Shown here: in pieces, positions 25,666-35,935 of the stretch
Numbering within the stretch: the first letter of the stretch is position 1
Layout of the letters: the number at the start of each line of letters is the position of its first letter
Origin: Neodontobutis hainanensis
Lineage: Eukaryota > Chordata > Actinopteri > Gobiiformes > Odontobutidae
Direction of reading: 5' to 3'
Assembly (NCBI GenBank): GCA_024349245.1
Contig: JALDNG010000429.1
Span: forward strand, 62,001-126,000
DNA length: 64,000 nucleotides
Program-made: the position numbers and the translations under genes
The notes under the pieces: generated by a model
Databases searched by the model: none
Told to the model about the DNA's origin: nothing
Seen by the model: only the letters and a program-made list of their open reading frames with translations

Positions 25666-27759
25666 TTAACATAAGCTTGATTTATACTCTTACAAATCTA
25701 AGTTTGCCACATCTTCCTGAACGATCAACGTACCGATCTAGGTTAAAATAATTATTGTAAGATTGTTTTGAAGAAACAAAATTTAAACATGATACTAAAA
25801 CGACACCGATACGATTTTGGATTTATCATTTGATTTTTTTGTTTTAAAGGTTTATGTTCACTCCAAATGAATGTAGATAACTAATATCAGTTTGATTCAT
25901 GCGCGATTTTATACATTTTCAAATCGAGTAAATTTTGTTGCAAGCTAGAATTTCAATCTTTTCACGTTTTTAACATTTCACATACTTACCTTTCCAACTT
26001 GAATCTGTTCTTTATAAATATAAACTTTGGAAATTATTTTAGAAAATAAATACATGAAAAAAACTATTCGAATATATTTTTCCAGATTTCTTTTATTTTA
26101 GATTTTAATATAATTCGGCATTCGTCGGCCTTTATGACTTTCAATCTACAGTTTATCGTGTTACAACTTTCAAACCCAATAATATTCCATATGCTCTCTC
26201 CACTTTAATCGATTAAGCCTTATAAAGGATATTCATCGTGATTGTAGATATTGCTACTCGAGAAAGATAATTGCCCGACACTTGGAGTAATAGCTTGAAA
26301 ATTTTAATTAAACATGAGTTTTGTGCTATTCTAACAGCCGATCCTACTCATAAAATCAGAAATGTTATCAACTACTCATGCTCGCTAAAATATGTCTCGA
26401 ATTTTAAATTATAGTATAATTCAAAGGCGTTCTTATAGGAAGATGCTAACGGAGTGCCTAAACGTTAAAAATCACATTCAGCGCCTTTTAAAGTGATTTA
26501 TTTTTATATTACTTTACGAATTGCCTCGAGATTTATTATTTAACATAAAAACAAAAGATGAAACTGCTTAATATCTTTTCTGGTGGAATTTTTAAACTTT
26601 TGAGGGTTAATTAACAGAAGGATAAGATTAGCTTATGTTGAATTGGGTTTCTTGTTTTATAAATATTTAAATCTTGAAGAAATGAAGGACTCGATCGTGT
26701 TGGTTATTGGAGAGAAAAATAATGGTAATACACAGGTCACGAATGAAGGAGAACAAGCCAATCTATTATAATCCAGATAGAAGTCCAATTATATTGTACA
26801 AGGTTTATACAATTTAAAAAATTAAAATCGGCAACCTTCCTGAAGATTAGATAAATTTAATATTTTTAGACTATTTAATTCTGTGATAATTTTTAAACAA
26901 CTCTAATATCATAGATTAACCTAGATATATTGGATTTTTTCAAATTTACATTTTTGTAAAATTTTCTATCGCATCTATTGATAAAATTCATTGCTTCCGA
27001 CACGCTCCGAAGGTGTGTATTATTTAATGGTCAAAAGTAAAACTGTAGATCACAATAAAATTATTTTGAATTAACTAGAGTGTGTTTTAAAAACCGTTTA
27101 ATCATATAAAGATATACGAAGGGGAAAATTTCGACATTCAAATTCTTAAGAATATTTGTTGCATAAATGCGTGCTATGCTTTATTTTTCTGATAATTTTT
27201 TCTTAATTTTGCGTACAATATATATCTATCAAATTCTATATACGAAAATAATCCTAGAAACGTTTAAAAAACGTGAGCTTTTGCGTAATTTCTAGCTTCA
27301 CAATATGAAGAAAATTTTGTTTTGAGTATTCTTCCAGAATTTAATAAGCGCCACTCTATACTTAATTAGTTACTCTTCCAGGGTTATAAGTTGTTAATAT
27401 GGTATACAAAAACATTTTGTATTATATTTTAAAGAAAAATGATCAAAGGTATCAATATTTAAAACTACTTATTAACCTATATGGTTTAGTTCGCTAAACC
27501 TTACTCAAAACGGATACTACAGTTAGTCGCGTCACACTGCCCACCTTCCCAGTTAAATAAGTCTGTTATTGATATTTTAAGTGATCCTAAAGTAGAAAAA
27601 ATCTAAAACTGAAAATATGAATTTAAATAATAATACTAATTATACTTTTTTACGTATTGGCGATTTTTTTTATTATTCCCAAAAAAATTCATTTTCATTA
27701 TTTATCAAAACGTGGTTTTAATAATTCAATTGTCCTTTTATCAATTTAATCATTCGAAA
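25666..27759. other. AT-rich intergenic stretch
   Basis: No coding, RNA or repeat signal recognised. Confidence 0.35.
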
Positions 27760-28335
27760 ATTTTGTATCCGAGCATCCACACTCGACTCTTTTCGTGTTG
27801 GCTCCAGTTAATGGAAGAACGACATTTTCTGAATGAGGAACAACTTCATGTTTGAAACCTAATTCAGGAAGTTTTTGATAAGCGAGCCAACCAAAAGACA
27901 TGATTTTAGTACCAGGTTTAACATTTGAAAGACAATTGGCAGGTGCTTATTTGTCCCATTTCTCAAGATGGGAAATTTCGAACTTTATAAGTATGTATTT
28001 TAACAAAATCAAAAATTTAAGGACCATCGATCGTATCAACATAACTATTTATTCCTATCATTCTATGTGCCGCTGTCAAAGAATCACAACCCAGTGCGCA
28101 AGTCCACAAAGCGAATATTTTATTTTTCCACAATAAAATTTGATTAACTCGGGCAACAATCCCTTTCGTAGCGTTTATCACAAATCGAATGCCACAGTGT
28201 TTTTACATTGCGGATTAAATTTGTCCCACAAACTATAAAATGGGCGAAGAAACTCTGAAATTTCTTTTTCATCTTCATGAATTTTTTCTCAAAATATTGA
28301 CATAAAAATTTTTTTACGATATAATATATGCGCAA
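27760..28335 (-). pseudogene. Broken Merlin (ISXO2/IS1016-like) transposase
   Basis: Merlin elements are eukaryotic DNA transposons related to bacterial IS1595/ISXO2. On the minus strand the C-terminal half of the DDE domain is readable: APANCLSNVKPGT (after one stop), KIMSFGWLAYQKLPELGFKH, then EVVPHSENVVLPLTGANTKR and VECG. These match the family pattern pGT-ii-D-WrAY-l-HxxVnHSxnFvdPxTGxhTxxiE. The catalytic Asp of the usual SDGW motif is replaced by Phe (SFGW), and frames are broken by stops. The N-terminal catalytic region is only weakly recognisable (28140-28335). No terminal repeats were identified. Confidence 0.72.
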
Positions 28336-29079
28336 TTCATTTTATTTCTGTTATAAAGATGTTCCTTCTAACACTGATGATTTATTTTTATTCGCTGCGA
28401 GGGAATAATGAACTTTCATAATTTTATTTTTTTAAACATGTCGGGCATTAAGTTATATTAAACACATTTTTGTGTTTTTGAAGGTTATTATGACTGAAAT
28501 CTTAATAAATCAAGCATTGAATTTGAATTGGTGATAGCTATAAAATTTTCTGATATCCATACTATTCATTTTATTTTTAATGTTAATTTTATTTTTAAAT
28601 AGGTTTTTAATTATGAAAAGCGAGATTCTGATTGAGTGCGAGAAAAATAGACTCTAAACGCATGTATTTCTTAAAGTCACTTAGCGCATATTATATTATT
28701 TCGCAGATTTTAACATGGAGTCGAAATACAAAATTCCATCAATTTGAATACTTATCTAATCTTTATTGAAATATAAAATCATTTATAATGGTTTCGAATA
28801 ATTTGTACATTATATCTCGTGAAAATATTTTCAATATATTATCACTGTCAAATAAATTCAATGCCCATTTTAAAAAATAGAAAATAAGGACAAATAAAAG
28901 AGAAAAGTTAATTAAGGCTTCATAATATTGTTGTCAATGTACAGTGGTGCGATCAATGTTTGTTCACTAATTAAGATAAACTGAGCACTCAATTCAGCTT
29001 TACACTCTCTTTTAACCATGAAAATCTAAATATTATAAATTAATAACAGAGTTATATGAAACTATTCCTTTCGTAAAAG
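28336..29079. other. AT-rich stretch before right arm
   Basis: No recognisable gene or RNA. Confidence 0.35.
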
Positions 29080-29300
29080 AGATATATAAAATTCCTTGTG
29101 AGGCAGGTTTTAAAAATGTCTCAACTCAGATTTTTTCAAAGAGATTATCTATTGTGTATATTAAAAAGTTAAATTTCTCTCTATTTTCATGAAAAGTTAT
29201 ATTATTCCGAATACTATATTTAAATGAATAAGAATTAAATTAAAATTGAACCTATTACTTAATAACTAAGGTGAGAACGATCGTTAAGATTTCACAAATA

Positions 29301-29340
29301 TGACGTCATCAATTCTAAAAATACAGAGTTGTTTATATAA
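29301..29340 (+). promoter_or_regulatory. U1 upstream elements, right arm (TATA-like and CRE-like)
   Basis: TGACGTCA at 29301-29308 (-64 to -57) and TATATAA at 29334-29340 (-31 to -25) precede the U1 start at 29365. Both are conserved between arms at identical spacing. A TATA box at this distance is unusual for a vertebrate-type U1 gene, where pol II snRNA promoters have a PSE without TATA; other lineages differ. Confidence 0.55.
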
Positions 29341-29364
29341 ACTGAGCAAAATCGGATAAAAGTC

Positions 29365-29521
29365 ATACTTACCTGACGTAGGAGGTACAGCGATCAAGAA
29401 GGCTGTCCTTCCAGGGCGAGGCGGGGACATTGCACTGAGTGCCGGCTGACCTCTGCGATTTCTCGGAATGAGAAACTCGGACGTATAATTTTTGTTCTTG
29501 AGGTTGCGTTCGCGCAGCTTC
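29365..29521 (+). ncRNA. U1 spliceosomal snRNA, right-arm copy
   Basis: Starts ATACTTACCTG, so 9 of the first 11 bases can pair with the consensus 5' splice site CAG|GTAAGTAT. The GATCAAGAAG loop (U1-70K site) lies near 29396, ATTGCAC (U1A/SNF loop) near 29429, stem-loop III TTTCTC/GAGAAA near 29459-29475, the Sm site AATTTTTG near 29487, and the 9-bp terminal stem with a TTCG loop at 29500-29521. A T5 run follows directly. All canonical U1 landmarks are present and in order. Upstream TATA-like and CRE-like elements are listed separately. Confidence 0.98.
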
Positions 29522-32500
29522 TTTTTAAATTAGTATAAATTTTCGTATTTCAGTTTTGCTTTGGGTGTGGTGACATTTTGTTTGTTTGCCGTTTTTGTTC
29601 ATGGCTGCTTTCAGTTGTTTTGATTTGTCGTCATGTTTTGGTATCCACAATTCTGCGTATTGAGTTCGATCGATGTTTGCTGGATATCCACTCAGTTTCG
29701 ACTTAAGTTAAAACTCATATATGATGTTCGTTTAATATTGTGAATTGACCTTTGGGGTTTCGACCATTTGAAAACTTTCCGCAATATGATTAATTTGTTC
29801 ATTTGGCTACTTTTATTTTATAAGTTGGAGCTTTCTTTTGTTTCTGCTTTTATCGTTAAATTATGTTTTAGCTTGCATTTAAATCGCGTGGCTTCAATTG
29901 TTATGCACAGCAACAGGAAATTACAATTTAGAGGCTCCTGACTAGCGTATGCATCAACGATTATGGGAAATTGTCTTTAGAATAATCTTAAAGAACTCGA
30001 TTTTAATTCTGCTTTAAAAGGATTTTCTAAGTAATACATGAAAAGCCATTTTGTATGTACAAATGAGCTAAAATCTATCAAGATTAAAACGTATAAAATT
30101 TATCATTCAGTGTTTTTCCAGTAACGTGGAATGAATTAATGATATTTATATTTTGGATGTGCTAACATTTATTAGATTTTTGAGCTAGATGTAACGAATA
30201 ACTAAAGATAACTATTTTGATTTCGCGCGCATTTATATGATACACTTAGTAAAATTGTGATACACAATATTTCGCGAAAAATAATTTAAATAATTAATTT
30301 TATTTTTATTTTTTTGATAAATAATGTTGAGATATACTAAATCTGATAATTTTCAAACACTAATTCAAGCGGCAATATGTTATTGTGAAAATAATTCTTC
30401 TCAAGAAAAAGTCGATATTTTGGATATTTAGAGAGTTAGAATGAAAGTTGAATGAAATATCATAGTTAATGCTACAAACATTTAAAAATTTAATCTCACA
30501 TTATTATAATTTATACAAGAAATTTTTAATATTAACAAAAACGAATGACCCCATAGTTTAGGAACATAATGGTACAGTCACTGTTACATACATAAAACGA
30601 TACTTTAATTATATATAAAGTGCGCAGTTTTCAACGCACGCGCAATTAAGCATGAAATAGCTGCTTTGAATAAATTCATATTTTAAAAATTTCATTGCTT
30701 CATTAAGATTAATTAAATAATATTTTAATTCGAAAGTGCACAACCTGACTCATTTCTATGTTTAAATAACAGGGATAACATAATTTCGACTATTTCATAG
30801 ATATATAATATAAAAGGCGAAACGTATATCTGAATTTCTTTAAATAAATCGGTTTATCAAATTTCTGGTTTATAATTTCTTTTTGAATCGCTGAAATAAA
30901 ATACTTTAAATATTCTTAAAAAGATGTTATTATTATTCAAAGTTATAGTGTTTACACTCTTTACTTTAGTTCTGATGGTTAATTTTGGATTAATAGCTCT
31001 TCAATTCCAGTAAGATATGCCATTTTGAGAAAATCTAACAACGATAGGATATGATATACACCTATGAATAAACATACTTTTCCCGCTAATCAGGTCCGCC
31101 TAGCTTAATTCTATCAAATATAAGTGATATATTTACAAATGTTTGTTTTTTATCATTACTTTTATATTCAAGATTACCATTTTATTGATTCTCCAAAACA
31201 AAACGTCTCTGAGTTATAGTTATACAGTTATTGAATTGAGTCAAATCGCAATAGTTTTTGTCTTTCATATCGATTTTTTCGTTTCATATTTTGAACTCCA
31301 ACATTAGATTTAAGATTTTCATAAAATTAAACTGTAATCTACTGTTCTAGAATCTGATGCTTTTTATTGTTCTCGTATATTCTCGCAGGAAATAGTTAAA
31401 TCTTTAAATGCTCTTTAAAATTAACTTTGACGAGTTCAATACGTATGTGTAAAAAATTCATTAAAATTAACTTCTCATAAATTTTGGTGAGAGCGAGGTA
31501 TCGATGGATTATAACATCGAAATCATATGGATAAATCTTGAGACAATAAACTACCAATATTTATGAAAATAAAAAACCTGATTTTATAAGAGATCCTGGT
31601 AGTTTAGACTTAAACATTTAATCTTTGATTAATCCTATATCGGACATGCGCTCTGTCTTAATAGTGTTTAAATTTTGATTCAGTAATAATTTATATCTCA
31701 CATTAAATCAATAGTATGATAAAAACTAAGAATTTATATAAAATTGACAATTATAACAACCATAAACACAAACTAACAAATTTAAATTATAAATACTGAA
31801 TAATTTAGAATTTGTGTTAATTTAACGCAATGTAGCCATTAACGATATTCGAGTATTGTTCTCAAAGTTTTTATAATTAAATGAATTTTTAATTTCTAAA
31901 ATATATTGAACTGAAAGAATGAAACATAAAATTTATCCAATAAGAATGATTTTCAAAATGTAAAACTCGTCTGACTTGTGACGAACTATTCAATAAAAAT
32001 AGGTTTAAGCTTAAATAATTTATGAAATATCGAAAAAATCAAGTATCTTTATTCAAACACTTGAACTTATTTCAATATATCAGTTAAAATCATTAAAAAG
32101 AAAATTCGATGTAAATTTTGGTTTCATGATGTTTGCGCAATAACAATGGCCGACTTATTAAAAAAATGACTGGTTAAAGATGCTAAATAAATCCATATAA
32201 TTATCAAATTGCTTTATATCATAAATATCAATGAATTTTAAGCTTCCCGATAAAATAAATGTTTTCGAAATGATCTTATAGATATGCGAATCGCATTAAT
32301 ATGATAATATCAACAATTAATGGTTTAGGCACATAAAATTTTTATGATATTTGATCATTCAGTAGTTTTGAAATTTTACTGTCAGATAATACTCAGTTGT
32401 GAATAAATTACTCATGCTCGAATTTTAAATAAACTTAAGAGCGACTTGGATTAGTTCAGTTATACAGACCAAATGACTGAATTTACCAATTGAGTATGTC

Positions 32501-33112
32501 GTGGAAAGAAAATGCATATTTGCAAACTAACATTAGTCGAAAATGGTTTATTATTTTTTTTTAATTCCGTATTAATCTTATAATACAATGCAATATTTGA
32601 AAAGAAAACTCTTCACAGTTGTTGTTGATCCAAAAAATGTTAGAGATTGTTTCAAAATATATTCACTTTTGAGTAAAAATCCCTGTAATTTTTATCAAAT
32701 AGGATTTAAAATATAAGTCAATATAAATTTATCCCCAATAATAGATGTAAATTGTTGAAAAAAAGAGGAGAATTAGTAAATAATGTCTTGACTTCCTTAC
32801 CAAATAAAATATTGCTCATCCGATCTTCACATAAAATGTATTTCTCATCTATTATTATTTAAATATGTATGAATTAAATGATTATTGGCTACTTTCACGA
32901 TAATTAATAATATACGCCTACTATTAGAAACATGATGATGTGATTAAACACGTCAAAAAATTTGAATTTCGTCAATTTAAAAGAATTGGTTTCATTATAA
33001 TGTTAAAATTTACTGTTGCGTTTCCATAATTAATGCCTATAAGTTGATCTTTTTGATTATGCGCATTACTCATATCTTTTATATACGATATAACATACAG
33101 GTGTGAAAGATA

Positions 33113-33738
33113 ATGGTATTTTAAAAATAATTTAATCAAGGGTAATGAAATTTCTACTGGGAATACTCTTCGTAAAATTTGTTTTTGAGAGTTTAAGTAA
33201 ACCAAGAAGAAATTCGCCGACTTAAAGCAAGATTTTCTAAAATCGACAAAGATCAATCTGGGTCATTAACGAAGGAAGAAATAATGAGCATACCAGGCCT
33301 AAAACAAAACCCATTGGTTAACAGAGTTCTTGAAGTGTTTGACTCTGATAATAATGGGGAAATCGATCTAAATGGTCGTCGACTTTACTTTATATTTAGA
33401 ATTCATCAATGGAATTTCTCTTTTCAGTCATAGAGGAGATCTTGAGGCGAAAATAAGATGTTTATATATCATATAAGTTCAGTTATCTTCGATATTTACG
33501 ACGTCAATCGTGATGGGTACATATCGAATGGAGAATTATTCAGCGTTTTAAAGTCAATGATAGGAAACAACCTTAAAGATGATCAACTGCAGCAAGTTGT
33601 CGATAAAACTATTTTTGTTTACGATGAAGATTACGACGGTCGTCTTTCATTCGAGGAATTTAAAAAGGTTTTTTGTATTACCAGAATTAGACTGCTGAAA
33701 AGATGTCTATTTTTGGTTCATTGACATTAGATATTTAA
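33113..33738 (+). CDS. Calcineurin B regulatory subunit, right-arm copy
   Basis: Ca2+-binding regulatory subunit of the phosphatase calcineurin. Six exons: 33113-33115 (the ATG alone), 33141-33171, 33198-33374, 33400-33459, 33483-33667 and 33691-33738. They are separated by introns of 25, 26, 25, 23 and 23 nt, all GT-AG. Joined, they give 167 residues (human about 170). The protein starts MGNE (N-myristoylation) and has four EF hands: DKDQSGSLTKEE, DSDNNGEIDLNE, DVNRDGYISNGE and DEDYDGRLSFEE. The conserved latch-region sequence GNNLKDDQLQQVVDKTI is present and it ends LTLDI. The second EF hand is split by intron 3. It lies about 3.6 kb downstream of U1 on the same strand. All six exons stay in frame, so this is the intact copy. 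Confidence 0.95.
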
Positions 33739-34280
33739 AAATATAATTAAAATTACCCATTTTCTAATTTATAATAAATCTTAACTTAAAAACATATCTT
33801 TGATACTGATTGTAAAAATTAGTTATTTTTTATTTATTTGACATATCTGAAAATGTTTATTTTTCTCGTATTTAAAAAAAGTGCTGTTTGAATGTTTTTG
33901 ATTTTAAATAAATGATTTTATTACTTATTATCATAAAAATTTGCAAATTTTTTATTATGACTACCATAAAAGGTTTAATTAAATCTATTCTCATTTCGTT
34001 TTACCAATAATATCTGAAACGATACTTGTCCCACAACTATCTTTTTATTCAAAAACATGAAAGGCCACATTAATTACGTAAATATGCCACGATTGATAAT
34101 TTGAAAAACATTATTTTGTTTATGAGCAACGCAATTACTTTCAAATATCGTAACTAATTTATTTTTATTACCAACTTATTGAAAATTAATTGTATTATTT
34201 GTAAAATCATCCAGAACTTTATCTTCATGTTGATTTTTAACATATCCGACATTATTCTTCCACATGAACCAGTCTATTAA

Positions 34281-34541
34281 ATGAGCATTAAATGTTATTT
34301 TCTTCGATTTATCTTTCAGGATCATCATAAAATATATTTAAATTCACGTTCTTTAATTTTGGCATATTTTATAATTTTTTCAAGGAATAAAATACATAAT
34401 TTAAAAAAATCTGAATTATGGTTTCACATTTTTTCACTCTTTGATAAACATGATGGTTTTATAACAGATCAACATGATATTATTTTGAATTATCTCATTG
34501 CGTTTATTGCATATTTTGTCTATTTATTATTTTTAATTTAA
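34281..34541 (+). pseudogene. EF-hand-like frame downstream of calcineurin B
   Basis: An 86-codon frame. Its centre reads KSELWFHIFSLFDKHDGFIT, resembling an EF hand whose loop is one residue short (DKHDGFIT versus DKxxDGxIT), followed by a hydrophobic stretch AFIAYFVYLLFLI. The frame around the EF hand is also open in the left arm (minus strand, near 6170-6330), but homopolymer differences change what lies up- and downstream. It may be an exon of an unrecognised gene or a relic. Confidence 0.25.
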
Positions 34542-35469
34542 GTATTCTTCACAGTTTTAATTAATAAATTTTTATTTCATTCAAAGTTATCTTAAAAAAT
34601 AAAATTCATTCTTCCTTTTATCAATAAAGCTGATATTCAAAAATTATTTTTAGATATTACTCGAAATCAATTTTTTATTCTGACCGACATTCTCATGAAG
34701 TTATCTTATTCATACAGAACTACAGTTTATAAGGATTTCAATGATTATAATTTATAATTTTCGATTATTCGTTCAATTACTCATATATTTCATGTTTAAA
34801 ATAGTTTAATTAAAGATTACTTTTTGATCAATATCTGCATTGAGACAACATACAATTTTTACAAATTATTAAAGTTATGTAACATTTTAAAACTTTATCC
34901 ATTTATAGCATGGCTTCACGAATTCATATTACTTTATTTCTCTGTAATATTTGAGTGAATTTAATGTAATGTTTGAATGAATTTAATGTTATATTCACTT
35001 TATATGTTTTTGTACAGTTTTCAAATTAATAATATCCTATTTCCATTCAAGAATAATAATATGATCAACATCCTTTCATTTTATGAATTCCATGTGATTA
35101 AATTTGTTCTAATCCCAAAAAGACAATTGAATTGTCATATCGAAAAATTATTCCTCAAATACATCCCCTGTTTTTTAAACATTAAATTCAAATGTTTTAC
35201 TATGTTTAATCAAATGATAGTTTTAAAATATTCCAATAAATTCAATTTATCAATCTGACATCTTTCGTGCAAATTCGTAAATATTTTATTTCTAATATGT
35301 GTAAAATTAGAAACGTAGGATTGAGTATTTCATTATTTTGCATTCTGATTAACTTTGAAATCAAACTACGAAATGAAACTTCATTCAGGGATGTTGTGAT
35401 TTGAGATCAATTTACACAAAATGATAATTTCACTTTTCCTCAAATGGAAATTTTTTAATTTGATTTTAA

Positions 35470-35625
35470 AAAAGTAAACTTTTAAAATTTTATCATATTC
35501 AATGGTTCTCTAAGGAGTTTATTACTCCAAGCAATGTCAGCATGATGTTGATTAAACTGTTTGAGAGTTTTGATGAATGTAATCTTCCCACAACCCTTAC
35601 AAACGAGACGTATGTGCCTATATGA
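35470..35625 (+). pseudogene. Possible EF-hand exon fragment
   Basis: Open frame with FSKEFITPSNVSMMLIKLFE followed by SFDECNLPTTLTNE. The helix-then-FDxxN pattern resembles an EF-hand half-site with a degraded loop. It lies outside the duplication, on the same strand as the right calcineurin B gene. Weak evidence. Confidence 0.2.
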
Positions 35626-35734
35626 AGTTTATCTTACCTAGGGATTACTTTATAAAATCGTAAAAAACCTCGAAAAATCTATGTTCGCATTTGATTTCTT
35701 CTGAACAACTTTAGAATAAATTTATTTGAAAAAA

Positions 35735-35935
35735 AATTTACGTCTACATACACCCCTCAGTAAAACTTTTCTTACTTGGTTATACAGTTCCCTAGTTAAC
35801 CACCATTCGGCACCCTTTCGCAGTGTGAACAAAAGTGCAATCATTGATAATTGGGTTAACTTAGACTCTCACACAATGAATATTTCACCTCTCCTCGACA
35901 CATTAGAACTTTCGTTTCTCTGCAAGACTGGTTTT
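35735..35935 (+). repeat. Dispersed GC-richer repeat, copy 5
   Basis: Partial copy with CTACATACACCCCT, TTCGGCACCCTTTCGCAGTGTG, ATTGGGTTAAC, GACTCTCAC and CCTCTCCTCGACACATTAG, in the family order. An open frame runs through it but matches nothing and is not shared with other copies. Confidence 0.55.

Larger units (their letters stand above)
29080..34655 (-). repeat. Right arm of the large inverted duplication
   Basis: Reverse-complement partner of 6065-11620. The inner edge lies near 29080, where both arms share CCTCACAAGGAAT-type sequence and then diverge. The outer edge fades near 34655. The 3.5 kb between U1 and calcineurin B (29.5-33.1 kb) holds no other recognised gene. The 100 bases just 3' of U1 are less AT-rich than average and partly conserved, and could hold a 3'-end processing signal. 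Confidence 0.95.

Noticed and set aside
29365..29521. U1 region read as a coding exon with donor CAG|GTAAGT on the opposite strand
   Set aside because: The donor-like string is simply the complement of the U1 5' end; all U1 stem-loops and the Sm site follow in order.
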